Source: Campylobacterales bacterium (GTDB lineage Bacteria > Campylobacterota > Campylobacteria > Campylobacterales > Sulfurimonadaceae). Taken from it: a stretch of 36,918 nt of DNA. The notes beneath the pieces were generated by a model. The model had not been told where the DNA came from. It worked only from the letters and a program-made list of their open reading frames with translations, and ran no database searches. Shown one piece after another: positions 8,566-16,834 of this stretch (position 1 is its first letter; every line of letters begins with the position of its first letter). The stretch covers positions 1-36,918 of the forward strand of contig JACXUG010000004.1 of NCBI GenBank assembly GCA_014764065.1, read 5' to 3'. Both the position numbers and the translations under genes were made by a program.

Positions 8566-9235
8566 GTGCTGAAAAGAGGGGGAGGCGTACTGCAGTTACT
8601 GGTTGGATGCAGTATGCTGCTGGGTGCGGCGGAGATGACCGAGGAGATGATGACCGAGGAGGGGTGGTTCCACGGCAGACAGGTGGAGTGGAACGCCGAC
8701 ATGAACCGGAGTGAGCCCTCAAGACCTCGCAGAAATTCTGGGGTATCAACCCCTCCGGCACCGATGCGCTGCATCCGGAACTCTACGGCAGCGGGGGAGA
8801 GCCCTTTACCTACCTTTGCGAAGCACAGCTGCAGTACCGCCTCGGAGACCTGCTCCTGCGGGGCGGACGGATGAAAATCGAGACGCCCTATGCCGATCCG
8901 GACGATATCCGGATGGCCTTACACCTTCGAAGGGGGTCAGCGCGGGCTATGCCGCCAGTGACCGTCTCAGTATCGACTTGCGCTATCTGGCGCGCTGAGC
9001 CGGTTTTGACAGCGGCGAGGCGCAGTCGGCGTTTGTCCGCCTGGCCGAAGGTTCGGACGGGATGATGGCGGCGCTCCCTTCGTCGATTGCCGAGACGGAC
9101 CTGCTGTTGTGGACGGAGGCGATCCCCTCCCTGCGCGTCGATATGGTCTTCGCCTCTTTCGACGGCCGGCGCTGCGACCATCCCGGCTGTTTTGATTTCG
9201 AACGTTACTGGATCCGACTGGATTACAGTTTTTAG
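8566..9235 (+). pseudogene. Decayed OprD-family outer-membrane porin
   Basis: The first frame from GTG 8566 gives a signal peptide (LLVGCSMLLGAA) and a short mature start. After a gap the next frame (from about 8718) reads KTSQKFWGINPSGTDALHPE, then YLCEAQLQYRLGDLLLRGGR and PYADPDDIRMA. At about 8916 it shifts again to PYTFEG, and at the G5 run 8932-8936 once more to VSAGYAASDRLSIDLRYLAR. A TGA at 8996-8998 replaces the expected Trp codon; beyond it the frame continues (AGFDSGEAQSAFVRLAEGSD) to a terminal Phe before TAG at 9233-9235, as in outer-membrane barrels. In total about 220 residues remain of a roughly 400-residue family. The family match rests on remembered Campylobacterota OprD-type porins with LKT..WGINP and DTPFAD.DDIRM motifs. 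Confidence 0.8.
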
Positions 9236-9285
9236 TAAACATTTATTTGATTTCTATTATCATTTAGCAATTACTATAGGATTGG
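9236..9285 (+). promoter_or_regulatory. AT-rich control region of feoAB
   Basis: Fifty bases of strongly AT-rich DNA lie between the porin remnant and feoA. They contain TATTAT (about 9255-9260) and TACTAT (9272-9277) as possible -10 boxes, and AGGA (9278-9281) just before the feoA ATG. The stretch TATTATCATTTAGCAATTA resembles part of a Fur-box repeat, which would fit iron control, but the match is loose and unproven. Confidence 0.35.
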
Positions 9286-9528
9286 ATGCGGCAAACAGTG
9301 AAATTGACAGAGTGTATGAAAGGGTGTCGTGCCACCATTGTAAAGCTGCATGCCCAGGGGCCTCTGAAGCAGCGTCTCGTCTCCTTCGGTGTCATGAAGG
9401 GCGCCCGGGTGGAGCTGATGGGGTTCGCCCCGGTCAAAAGCACCGTGGAGATCAAGGTGGGCCGGATGCGCCTCGCCCTGCGCAAAGAGGAAGCTGAACT
9501 GATCGAGGTCAATGCCGATGCCCAATAG
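9286..9528 (+). CDS. feoA: Ferrous iron transport protein A (FeoA)
   Basis: An 80-residue SH3-like cytoplasmic protein that assists FeoB. The family pattern is clear: MKGCRATIVKL near residues 11-21, then LKQRLVSFGVMKGARVEL, APVKSTVEIKVG, and a closing LALRKEEAELIEV. The start is the ATG at 9286 with AGGA a few bases upstream. The end overlaps the start of feoB by 17 nt, so the two are probably co-translated. Known role: a small partner needed for full FeoB activity, not a transporter itself. Confidence 0.92.
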   Translation: MRQTVKLTECMKGCRATIVKLHAQGPLKQRLVSFGVMKGARVELMGFAPVKSTVEIKVGRMRLALRKEEAELIEVNADAQ

Positions 9529-11680
9529 CGCCCCCGTCTGCCCCGTTACTGAAAAACATATCCGTATCGCCCTCGTCGGGCAGCCAAACGTCGGCAAAAG
9601 CATGCTCACCAACGCCATCAGCGACGCCCGCCTGCACGTGGGGAACTTCAGCGGGGTGACGGTCGAGAAATCCGAGGTCTTCTTCGACTACAAGGATTAC
9701 CACTTCACCATCGTGGACCTGCCGGGCACCTACGCTTTCACCGACTACTCCATCGAAGAGCGCGTCACCCACGACTTCCTCTGCAACGAGGCGTACGATC
9801 TGATGATCAACGTCGTCGATTCGACGAACCTTGAGAAGAACCTCCAGCTCACCGCCGAACTGATGACGATGAACAAGAAAATGGTACTTGCGCTCAATAT
9901 GAGCGACGAGGCGGACCGGGAAGGGATCGTCATCGACTACGAATACCTCTCCAAGCTGCTGGGCGTGGCGGCGGTGCGGGTCTCCGCGGCGGCGAAGTTG
10001 GGGATCGGATCGCTGATCGAGTCCGTGATCGCCGTGCACGAGGCCCCCTACCAGGAACCGAAGCTCGTCTTCTCCGAGGCGGTCGAGGAGGAGATCGGCC
10101 TGATCGCCTCCTACCTGGACGAGCACCGTTTCAGCGCGGTGATCTCCAACCGCAACATCGCGATCAACCTGCTGCAGAACGAAAAAAAGACCTACCGCAC
10201 CCTGCATGACCTGCCGCTCTGGACGGAGCTGCAGCCGCTGCTGATCGAGGCGGACAGGCATATCGAGATGCACCATGACACCGACGACGTCAAAGAGGTC
10301 TTCGCCGAAGAATACGCGGCATTCATCCGGGGCGTCATCACCGAAACGGTGCGCTACACTGAACAGCCCGTCGAAAAGAAGAGTCCCACCGAGCGGGTGG
10401 ACGATCTGCTCATCCACCCCGTGCTGGGGATCCCGATCTTCCTCTTTCTGATGTGGGGACTCTTCCAGCTCACCTTCGAGATCGGCAACATCCCGATGGA
10501 GTGGATCGACGCTTTCTTCGGCTGGTTCGGCGGCACGGTGGGCGCGACGATCCCCAACGCGGACATCCGCTCCCTCGTCGTCGACGGTGTCATCGCCGGG
10601 GTAGGGGCCGTCGTCCTCTTCACCCCGAACATCATCATTCTCTTTATCGGGATCGCCCTGCTTGAATCGACGGGCTACATGTCCCGGGTTGCTTTCCTGC
10701 TGGACGGCTTCTTCCACAAGTTCGGCCTGCACGGCCAGTCGTTCATTCCGCTCGTCACCGGGTTCGGCTGCTCCATTCCCGCCTATATGTCCGCCCGGAT
10801 CCTGAAAAACGACAGTGACCGCCTGCTGACGCTCTTTATCATCGGCTTTATGAGCTGCGGCGCGCGTCTGCCGGTCTACGTTCTATTTACCGGGGCCTTT
10901 TTTGCGCCGAGCGTGGCGGGCAACGTCCTTTTCGCCATCTATATCGCCGGGGCGCTGATCGGACTGATTGCGGCGAAGGTCCTCAAGATGACGGCGTTCC
11001 ACGGGCAGGACGAACCCTTCGTCATGGAGATGCCCAAATACCGCCTCCCGTCGGTCAAGCTCATCTGGCACACGGTGTTGACCAAGACGCTGATGTACCT
11101 CAAAAAGGCGGGGACCTTCATTGCCGGGGCGTCGATGCTCGTCTGGTTCCTGAGCAGCTACCCCCACTCGCATGAGATCGAAGCGGCTTACGGCGCGAAG
11201 ATCGAACAGGCAGCAGACGAGCGCGCGGCGGCACACCTTACCGTCGAGGCGGATGCGGCCCAGCTCGAACAGAGCTACCTTGGACGCATCGGCAAGGCGA
11301 TCGAACCCTTCTTTACGCCGATCGGGCTGGACTGGAAAATGGCCATCGCCCTGCAGACGGGGCTGGCAGCCAAAGAGGTGGTTGTTTCGACCCTGGGGGT
11401 GCTCTACGCCGTCGGCGAGGGGGTGACGGAGACGGACAAGACCCTGATCAGCGCCATCCGCACGCATATCCCCTTTGCGTCTGCCGTCGCCTTCATCGTC
11501 GTCATCATGCTCTACCTCCCCTGTCTGGCGGCGTCGGTCGTTTTTACCCGCGAAGCGGGCGGGATCAGATACTTCATCTACCTTTTCCTCTTTACGACGG
11601 CGACGGCCTATGCGCTTGCCTTCCTTGCCTACCATCTCACCCTCATGGTGACCGGCGCTCCGGCGCTCCTGCCGCACTAG
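9512..11680 (+). CDS. feoB: Ferrous iron transporter FeoB
   Basis: A 722-residue inner-membrane Fe(II) transporter with an N-terminal GTPase domain. G1 is GQPNVGKS (23-30), G2 includes Thr50, G3 is DLPG (69-72) and G4 is NMSD (129-132). A helical spacer follows to about residue 285. The membrane part has two Gate (nucleoside-recognition) domains and the FeoB C-terminal region; TGFGCSIPAYMSAR and LQTGLAAKEVVVSTLG are hallmark stretches. A helical insert with many Ala, Glu and Asp residues (about 550-595) lies between membrane segments. Start: ATG 9512 is chosen, but ATG 9518 has better spacing from GAGG (9505-9508), so the protein may be two residues shorter. Iron or oxygen control is likely but not shown directly. 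Confidence 0.97.
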   Translation: MPMPNSAPVCPVTEKHIRIALVGQPNVGKSMLTNAISDARLHVGNFSGVTVEKSEVFFDYKDYHFTIVDLPGTYAFTDYSIEERVTHDFLCNEAYDLMINVVDSTNLEKNLQLTAELMTMNKKMVLALNMSDEADREGIVIDYEYLSKLLGVAAVRVSAAAKLGIGSLIESVIAVHEAPYQEPKLVFSEAVEEEIGLIASYLDEHRFSAVISNRNIAINLLQNEKKTYRTLHDLPLWTELQPLLIEADRHIEMHHDTDDVKEVFAEEYAAFIRGVITETVRYTEQPVEKKSPTERVDDLLIHPVLGIPIFLFLMWGLFQLTFEIGNIPMEWIDAFFGWFGGTVGATIPNADIRSLVVDGVIAGVGAVVLFTPNIIILFIGIALLESTGYMSRVAFLLDGFFHKFGLHGQSFIPLVTGFGCSIPAYMSARILKNDSDRLLTLFIIGFMSCGARLPVYVLFTGAFFAPSVAGNVLFAIYIAGALIGLIAAKVLKMTAFHGQDEPFVMEMPKYRLPSVKLIWHTVLTKTLMYLKKAGTFIAGASMLVWFLSSYPHSHEIEAAYGAKIEQAADERAAAHLTVEADAAQLEQSYLGRIGKAIEPFFTPIGLDWKMAIALQTGLAAKEVVVSTLGVLYAVGEGVTETDKTLISAIRTHIPFASAVAFIVVIMLYLPCLAASVVFTREAGGIRYFIYLFLFTTATAYALAFLAYHLTLMVTGAPALLPH

Positions 11681-11722
11681 GGCGTTAGCCGAAAGTTAAT
11701 GCTGCTGGGATAGAATGCTCGC

Positions 11723-12391
11723 ATGAAAAAGATACTGATGATTGAAGACGATCTGGAGCTCGCGGAGATCCTGACCGAATACCTCGAGCAGTTCGCGTAC
11801 GAGATCGAAACGGAAGACGACCCCTTCAAAGCGCTGAGCATTCTCAAGCTCAAGCCCTACGACCTGGTCATCCTTGACCTGACCCTGCCGGGCATGGACG
11901 GGCTTGAGGTCTGCGAGGCGATCCGCGAACGCCAGGACATCCCTATCATCATCTCCTCGGCCCGTTCGGACGTGACCGACAAGGTCAACGCCCTGGAGCT
12001 GGGTGCGGATGACTACCTCCCCAAACCCTACGACCCCCGCGAACTCGAAGCCCGCATCAGCTCGGTCCTGCGCCGCTACGCCGCCAAAACGGAGGCGCGA
12101 CAGGCGGAGGAGCACCACAGCGACTTCAAACTCGACGAAGGGGCGATGCAGATCAGTTACAAGGGAAGGGCGCTGGACCTTACCAACGCGGAGTACGGCA
12201 TTCTCGCCTTTATGATCAAAAAAGAGGGGATGGTCGTCTCGCGGGAGGATATTATCCTCAACGTCAACGCCATCAATGAGGACTCCTCGAACAAGAGCAT
12301 CGATGTGATGGTCGGCCGGATCCGCAACAAGCTCGGCGACAAATCCCTGATCGAATCGGTGCGGGGTATCGGCTACAAGCTCATCAAATGA
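11723..12391 (+). CDS. OmpR-family response regulator (ArsR/HP0166-like)
   Basis: A 222-residue two-component regulator. The receiver domain has the acidic pair Glu8-Asp9/Asp10, the phospho-acceptor Asp52 (VILDLTLPGMDG), and Lys101 in YLPKPYD. The C-terminal winged-helix DNA-binding domain (about 130-222) ends with VRGIGYKLIK. It sits 42 nt downstream of feoB and overlaps the kinase gene by ATGA (12388-12391). The pair resembles the acid-responsive ArsR-ArsS proteins of Helicobacter and their Campylobacterota relatives, but the signal and targets cannot be read from the sequence. The short gap to feoB allows read-through from the iron operon. Confidence 0.9.
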   Translation: MKKILMIEDDLELAEILTEYLEQFAYEIETEDDPFKALSILKLKPYDLVILDLTLPGMDGLEVCEAIRERQDIPIIISSARSDVTDKVNALELGADDYLPKPYDPRELEARISSVLRRYAAKTEARQAEEHHSDFKLDEGAMQISYKGRALDLTNAEYGILAFMIKKEGMVVSREDIILNVNAINEDSSNKSIDVMVGRIRNKLGDKSLIESVRGIGYKLIK

Positions 12392-13668
12392 GGCGCAATG
12401 CCGTCTTGCTGACGATCCTCTTCGCTTTCGCGGTGACGCTCGTGAGCGTCACCTTCGTCTTCTGGGAGTTCTACAAGAACAACCGCGCCCAGTATATCGA
12501 CAACATTTTCAACAAGTACACCGTCATCACGCAGATCTACCGAGAGCATATGATGAAGCACACTTCCGAAGCGATCCTGGAGGCGAACCTTGCCGTTTAC
12601 GGGCTGTCGAACATCCAGGGGAACAAAGCGGTCCGCGCCGTTTTCGACAAGGCCGATGTCCTCAAGCGCGTCGGATTCCAGGAGGTGGTGCGCACCATGC
12701 ACTTCTCAAACGAGGCGATGCACGCCCTTAACTGGATCAGCGACCTCCGGGCGACGATGCTGGAGTCTCAGGGGAAGATCTACTTTTTCCTGGAGACACC
12801 CCAGGGCAGGTTTTTGCTGCTGGATGAGCAGCTCCGCCCCTATTTCCCGACCCATCTGCTCAGTGCCTATCTGACGATCGTCTTCGTCATCGTCTGGGCT
12901 GTTTTCATTATCTGGCGCCGGATCCGCCCGCTGCGCCTGCTGACCAAGCGGGTGATGCGCTACGCCGAGGGGGACCGGAACGTTGTCTTCCGGATGAAAG
13001 GCAGTAATGAGATCGCCATTCTCGCCAACGAGCTCGAACAGGCGCGCAAGAACATCAATGCCCTGATCGAATCGCGGACCCTTTTTCTGCGCAACGTCAT
13101 GCATGAACTCAAAACGCCTATCGCCAAGGGGCGCATCAGCGCGGAACTGCTGGCCGATCCTAAGCAGAAAGCGCGTTTCAACAATATCTTCTTGCGACTG
13201 GAGCAGCTTATCAATGAGTTCGCGATGATCGAGGAGGCCTCTTCGGGGTTCGGGAACAAGAACATCGGGACCTACCGTCTGGTGGACCTGATCGACGAGG
13301 CGATCGACCAGTCGATGCTGGAGCCGGAGATGATCTCCGTCGATGTCGAGAGCAGCGAGCGGATGGCCTGCGATTTCACGATGATGGCGACGGTCATCAA
13401 AAACATGATCGATAACGGGGTGAAGTACTCGCCGGACAAGCGGGTGGCCATAAGGATGGAGGGCAAGGAACTCGTCTTCGAGAACCTGGGTGAGAAACTG
13501 CGCCACCCGCTGCGCTATTACTTGGAGCCCTTTACCAAAGAGCACCCGGCGCGTAACAGCTTCGGGCTGGGGCTTTACCTGGTCGATGCGATCCTGCATG
13601 CCCATGGCCTGCAGCTGGCCTACGCATACGAAAACGGGCTCAACCGCTTCTATATCACCGCGCTATGA
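12388..13668 (+). CDS. Membrane sensor histidine kinase (ArsS-like)
   Basis: A 426-residue sensor partner of the regulator just upstream. Membrane segments lie at about 7-27 and 157-177, enclosing a periplasmic domain of about 125 residues. A HAMP-like linker follows (180-230). The dimerisation domain carries His239 in NVMHELKTPIAKGRI, a form typical of ArsS-type kinases. The ATPase domain has the N-box (NMIDNGVKYSP) and GLGLYLVDAIL. The usual DxGxG box is replaced by ENLGEKL, which I believe is normal in this subgroup. It starts at ATG 12388 inside the regulator stop, and its own stop overlaps the convergent membrane-protein gene by 6 nt. Confidence 0.88.
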   Translation: MRRNAVLLTILFAFAVTLVSVTFVFWEFYKNNRAQYIDNIFNKYTVITQIYREHMMKHTSEAILEANLAVYGLSNIQGNKAVRAVFDKADVLKRVGFQEVVRTMHFSNEAMHALNWISDLRATMLESQGKIYFFLETPQGRFLLLDEQLRPYFPTHLLSAYLTIVFVIVWAVFIIWRRIRPLRLLTKRVMRYAEGDRNVVFRMKGSNEIAILANELEQARKNINALIESRTLFLRNVMHELKTPIAKGRISAELLADPKQKARFNNIFLRLEQLINEFAMIEEASSGFGNKNIGTYRLVDLIDEAIDQSMLEPEMISVDVESSERMACDFTMMATVIKNMIDNGVKYSPDKRVAIRMEGKELVFENLGEKLRHPLRYYLEPFTKEHPARNSFGLGLYLVDAILHAHGLQLAYAYENGLNRFYITAL

Positions 13669-14040
13669 GAGGTCATAAACCTCGTGGAGGGGTTTTATTT
13701 TCCGCTTCTTGGTCCGCGCAACGCTTTTATGGGTTCGGTTGTACTTGATCATCATGTAGAAGATGATGGAGAGGGCGACGGAGACGCAGATCTCGTACCC
13801 GATCGCCAAGACGGCGGCGAACATGGCGATATCGAGCGCAAGAAAGCTGTTGAAATTACCCTTGGCGATAAAGATAAACAGAAAGAGCAGGCCGACGATG
13901 TAGGGGATAATGATAAAATAGAGTCCGAGAAACAGACGCTCATGCCCCTCCGGTAACGGGAAGACCTTCGCAAGGTCAACTTGTTGCTGTGCAAATGGTT
14001 GCGGGGCGTCTAGACCCTCATGCGGGGGTGTATGAATCAT
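13663..14040 (-). CDS. Small conserved-looking integral membrane protein (125 aa)
   Basis: I do not recognise a family. The N-terminal 35 residues are soluble and Pro/Gln-rich. Two clear hydrophobic segments follow (FLGLYFIIIPYIVGLLFLFI and a second at about 77-100), then a basic tail (TKKRKIKPLHE). The topology and tail suggest an inner-membrane protein with a cytoplasmic C-terminus. The frame is open upstream to 14277, but the ATG at 14040 is preferred, with GGAG about 8 nt before it and the surE promoter region further up. It is transcribed divergently from surE and converges on the kinase gene. Confidence 0.7.
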   Translation of the reverse strand: MIHTPPHEGLDAPQPFAQQQVDLAKVFPLPEGHERLFLGLYFIIIPYIVGLLFLFIFIAKGNFNSFLALDIAMFAAVLAIGYEICVSVALSIIFYMMIKYNRTHKSVARTKKRKIKPLHEVYDLS

Positions 14041-14070
14041 GGAACGAACTCCGGTATTGATAACCATTGA

Positions 14071-14076
14071 TTTATA
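14071..14076 (-). promoter_or_regulatory. Candidate -10 element for the small membrane protein
   Basis: On the minus strand this reads TATAAA in the context GCTATAAATC, about 30 nt before the ATG at 14040. It lies back to back with the surE -10 in a 73-nt divergent gap. Confidence 0.4.
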
Positions 14077-14082
14077 GCAAAC

Positions 14083-14088
14083 TATAAT
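14083..14088 (+). promoter_or_regulatory. Candidate -10 element for surE
   Basis: A perfect TATAAT in the context AACTATAATATC, 25 nt before the GTG start of surE. The ribosome site AAGGG (14101-14105) follows. The whole gap is AT-rich. Confidence 0.55.
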
Positions 14089-14113
14089 ATCACAAATAGT
14101 AAGGGAAAACAAC

Positions 14114-14887
14114 GTGAAGCAAATTCTTGTCACCAACGACGACGGGTATGAATCGGAAGGGCTGCTGGCACTGGTGGAGGCGCTGCAGCCCCACGGACAG
14201 GTGACGGTGGTGGCGCCTTCGAGCGAAAAATCGGCCTGCGGCCACTCCCTGACCCTGTCACACCCGCTCAGCTTCATCAGCGTCGGTGACGATTTTTACA
14301 AGCTTGACGACGGGACGCCGAGCGACTGTATCTACCTGGCACTGCACTCGATGTTCGAGGGGCACAAACCCGACCTCGTCGTCAGCGGCATCAACAAGGG
14401 CTCGAACATGGGGGAGGATATCACCTATTCCGGTACCGCGGCCGGGGCGATGGAGGCGGTGCTGCACGGGGTGCCGGCCATCGCCGTCTCGCAGGTGATG
14501 GATTTTGAAAAGCCCCTGCCGGATTTTGCCCTGGCAAAAGAGACGGTCTCCACGCTGGTCGAAAAGATTTTCGCTTCCGAGTTCCCCCTGCCGCCGCGCC
14601 AGTTCCTCAACGTTAACATCCCGGCCGACGTGACGACCGCCACGACGAAAGTGACCTACGCGGGGCACCGTTTCTACGCCAACGACGCCCATCTGCACCG
14701 CAACCCCCGGGGCAAAGAGTACTACTGGATTGGGCTGCACCCCCTGGAGTACAAAGCGCGGGAGGGGCGCGAGGAGCTGTGCGACTTCGAAGCGGTGATG
14801 CAGGGGCACATCTCCATCTCGCCGATCATGCTGGATCTAAGTGCGTATGCTTCCATGCGCACGCTCGATGACTGGCTGGGGACGTAA
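14114..14887 (+). CDS. surE: 5'/3'-nucleotidase SurE
   Basis: A 257-residue metal-dependent nucleotidase that removes phosphate from nucleoside monophosphates and polyphosphate; a stationary-phase survival protein in E. coli. The N-terminus carries the metal-binding pair Asp9-Asp10 (VTNDDGYESEG). SEKSACGHSLT and VSGINKGSNMGEDITYSGT are the other active-site blocks, followed by GTPSDC. The protein has the usual family length. The start is GTG 14114, placed by AAGGG 8 nt upstream and the start of the family alignment. The TcdA-like gene begins 2 nt after the stop, so the two form one transcription unit. Confidence 0.95.
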   Translation: MKQILVTNDDGYESEGLLALVEALQPHGQVTVVAPSSEKSACGHSLTLSHPLSFISVGDDFYKLDDGTPSDCIYLALHSMFEGHKPDLVVSGINKGSNMGEDITYSGTAAGAMEAVLHGVPAIAVSQVMDFEKPLPDFALAKETVSTLVEKIFASEFPLPPRQFLNVNIPADVTTATTKVTYAGHRFYANDAHLHRNPRGKEYYWIGLHPLEYKAREGREELCDFEAVMQGHISISPIMLDLSAYASMRTLDDWLGT

Positions 14888-14889
14888 CG

Positions 14890-15531
14890 ATGCGCTATGA
14901 ACGTTCCCGTATGCTCCTGGGGGAGGATTTCGACAAGCTGCAGGGGGCCAAGCTGCTGCTGCTCGGCGTCGGCGGGGTCGGCAGTTTCTGCCTCGACTGT
15001 CTGATCCGTTCCGGTGTGAATGACATCACCATCGTCGATTTCGATACCTACGACGAGAGCAACCAGAACCGCCAGCTCTGGAGCGAACACCATGTCGGGG
15101 AGTCGAAGGTGAAAGCGCTGCAGACGCACTATCCGCAGATCACCGTGATCGAGACCCGAATCGACGAGGCATGGGTGGAAGCCTATGATTTCAAACCCTA
15201 CGACCTGGTGCTCGACGCTATCGACGACACGAAGGCGAAACTGGCCCTGGCGCAGAAGTGCTACGCGAAACTGATCAGTGCGACGGGGTCCGCCAAACGG
15301 CTGGACCCCAGCAAGATCGAAGTGGGGACCATCTGGACGGCCCACGGTGACCGCTTTGCCTCCAAACTGCGCTACGAGCTCAAAAAACGCCGTTTCAGCA
15401 AGAAATACCCGGTCATCTTCAGCAGCGAACCGCCGCGGGTGAAAGTCAAGGGGAGCTTCATGGGCGTGACCGCCGCGTTCGGCCTGACCATGTGCTCGCT
15501 GGCGGTACGGCGGCTTATCGGGTCGAAATGA
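14890..15531 (+). CDS. tcdA: TcdA/CsdL-type tRNA threonylcarbamoyladenosine dehydratase (ThiF/E1-like)
   Basis: A 213-residue E1-like ATP-dependent enzyme. The adenylate-binding motif GVGGVGSFCLDCLIRSGV (from about residue 26), then VDFDTYDESNQNRQ and VLDAIDD, fit the MoeB/ThiF/HesA fold. The stretch ISATGSAKRLDPSKIEVGTI and the later ELKKRRFSKKYPVIFSSEPP match TcdA more closely than MoeB or ThiF. TcdA cyclises the t6A base at position 37 of tRNAs reading ANN codons. The zinc Cys motifs of MoeB are absent, as expected for this class. It overlaps the next gene by ATGA (15528-15531). Subfamily assignment is from memory and is the less certain part. Confidence 0.8.
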   Translation: MRYERSRMLLGEDFDKLQGAKLLLLGVGGVGSFCLDCLIRSGVNDITIVDFDTYDESNQNRQLWSEHHVGESKVKALQTHYPQITVIETRIDEAWVEAYDFKPYDLVLDAIDDTKAKLALAQKCYAKLISATGSAKRLDPSKIEVGTIWTAHGDRFASKLRYELKKRRFSKKYPVIFSSEPPRVKVKGSFMGVTAAFGLTMCSLAVRRLIGSK

Positions 15532-16817
15532 CGGTCCGTGCCCCCGAGCTTCTCAGCGGCGACTGGGTCGCCGGAGGGCCGCTGCGTTTACGAGCGCTGC
15601 GCCCGCGGGCTGTGCTGCTCGACTTTTTCACCTTCGGTTGCATCAACTGCATGAACAACCTTCCGATGCTAAAACGTCTGCACTCCCGCTACGGCGACAG
15701 CCTGCAGGTCGTCGGGGTGCACAGCGGCAAATTCCCCCATGAGAAAGAGGGTGATGCCGTCCATGACGCCGTTGCGCGGCTGGGGATCAGCTATCCGGTC
15801 CTCAACGACCCGGATGGCACGCTGGTCGACCAATACGCGGTCAAGGCGTGGCCGACGATGGTGCTGATTGACGGGAGCGGCCATATCGCAGCGACGTTCC
15901 GGGGGGAGGCGCAGGGCGTCGCCATCGACCTGGCGCTGCGGAAGCTGGGACTGCTCCCGCGGGAGGTGGCATCCGAAAGTGCGGCGCTGCCGGGCCCGCT
16001 GCGCTTTCCCGAAGCCGTGCTGGTAACAGATGAACAAACGTTCATAGCCAACAGCGGGGGCGGGGATGTCCGCGAATACAACGCTGCAGGACAGCTTGTC
16101 CGCCGTTTTACCCCTTTCCGGACCCCCGCGGCCCTGGCCCTTTCGGAAGGGATGCTCTATATCGTCGACCGCGCTGCCGGCAGCGTCTGCCGCATCGATC
16201 TACGAACGGAAGAGCGGACGGTGCTGTTTGAGCAGCTTCGTTCCCCTTCGGCACTCATAGTGGAGGCAGAGACGATCACGATCGCCGAGGCGGGGGCGCA
16301 CACCGTCACGGTCTACGACCGGGAGACGCTGCGTCTACTGCAGACCTACGGCAACCGCTTCGAAGCGCTGCGCGACGGGGCGGGGGAGGCCGCACAGCTG
16401 GCCCAGCCGATGGGGCTGGCGCGCTGCGACGACGGGATACTCTGGTTCGTCGACGCGGAGAGTTCGGCGCTGCGCTGTATCGAAAACGGCTCTGTGCAAA
16501 CTGTCGTCGGTGAGGGACTGTTCACTTGGGGGGATTCGGACAGCGGGCCGATCCTGCTACAGCACCCACAGGGCATCACCTGCGGCCGGATCGGCGACGG
16601 CTGCGGCGGGGGACGACTCTTTGTCGCTGATACCTATAACGGCAAGCTCAAGGTCTACGACCCTCAAAGCGGCCGGATGATGACATTGATGGAAGGTCTG
16701 AAGGAACCCGCAGGCGTGTGTAAGCGGGGCTGCAGCCTCTATATCGCCGAGAGCGGGGCGCACCGCGTCATCAGGTACGATCTGTCGGCCATCTCTTTCG
16801 AGACCTATATCGCCTGA
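15528..16817 (+). CDS. Thioredoxin-like domain fused to NHL-repeat beta-propeller
   Basis: A 429-residue two-part protein. Residues 1-140 form a thioredoxin/TlpA-like domain with a CINC active site (Cys38, Cys41), the LKRLHSRYGDSLQVVGVHS strand, and the cis-Pro region VKAWPTMVLIDG. From about 160 to the end there are beta-propeller repeats (ALSEGMLYIVDRAAGSVCRI, GLARCDDGILWFVDAESSAL, RLFVADTYNGKLKVYD, SLYIAESGAHRVIRYD). The architecture resembles animal NHLRC2 and its bacterial relatives. No signal peptide is visible, so it may be cytoplasmic. The start is ATG 15528 inside the tcdA stop. Function in redox control is inferred; no substrate is known to me. Confidence 0.85.
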   Translation: MTVRAPELLSGDWVAGGPLRLRALRPRAVLLDFFTFGCINCMNNLPMLKRLHSRYGDSLQVVGVHSGKFPHEKEGDAVHDAVARLGISYPVLNDPDGTLVDQYAVKAWPTMVLIDGSGHIAATFRGEAQGVAIDLALRKLGLLPREVASESAALPGPLRFPEAVLVTDEQTFIANSGGGDVREYNAAGQLVRRFTPFRTPAALALSEGMLYIVDRAAGSVCRIDLRTEERTVLFEQLRSPSALIVEAETITIAEAGAHTVTVYDRETLRLLQTYGNRFEALRDGAGEAAQLAQPMGLARCDDGILWFVDAESSALRCIENGSVQTVVGEGLFTWGDSDSGPILLQHPQGITCGRIGDGCGGGRLFVADTYNGKLKVYDPQSGRMMTLMEGLKEPAGVCKRGCSLYIAESGAHRVIRYDLSAISFETYIA

Positions 16818-16834
16818 AAAACGCGGAGGGCACC

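Noticed and set aside
9509-10732. Minus-strand frame of 407 codons opposite feoB
   Set aside because: Composition is that of an antisense shadow, and feoB on the plus strand has all its motifs.
11681-11722. Separate promoter for the response regulator
   Set aside because: The 42-nt gap holds only a weak GATAGAAT, not clear enough to list as a feature; read-through from feoB is possible.
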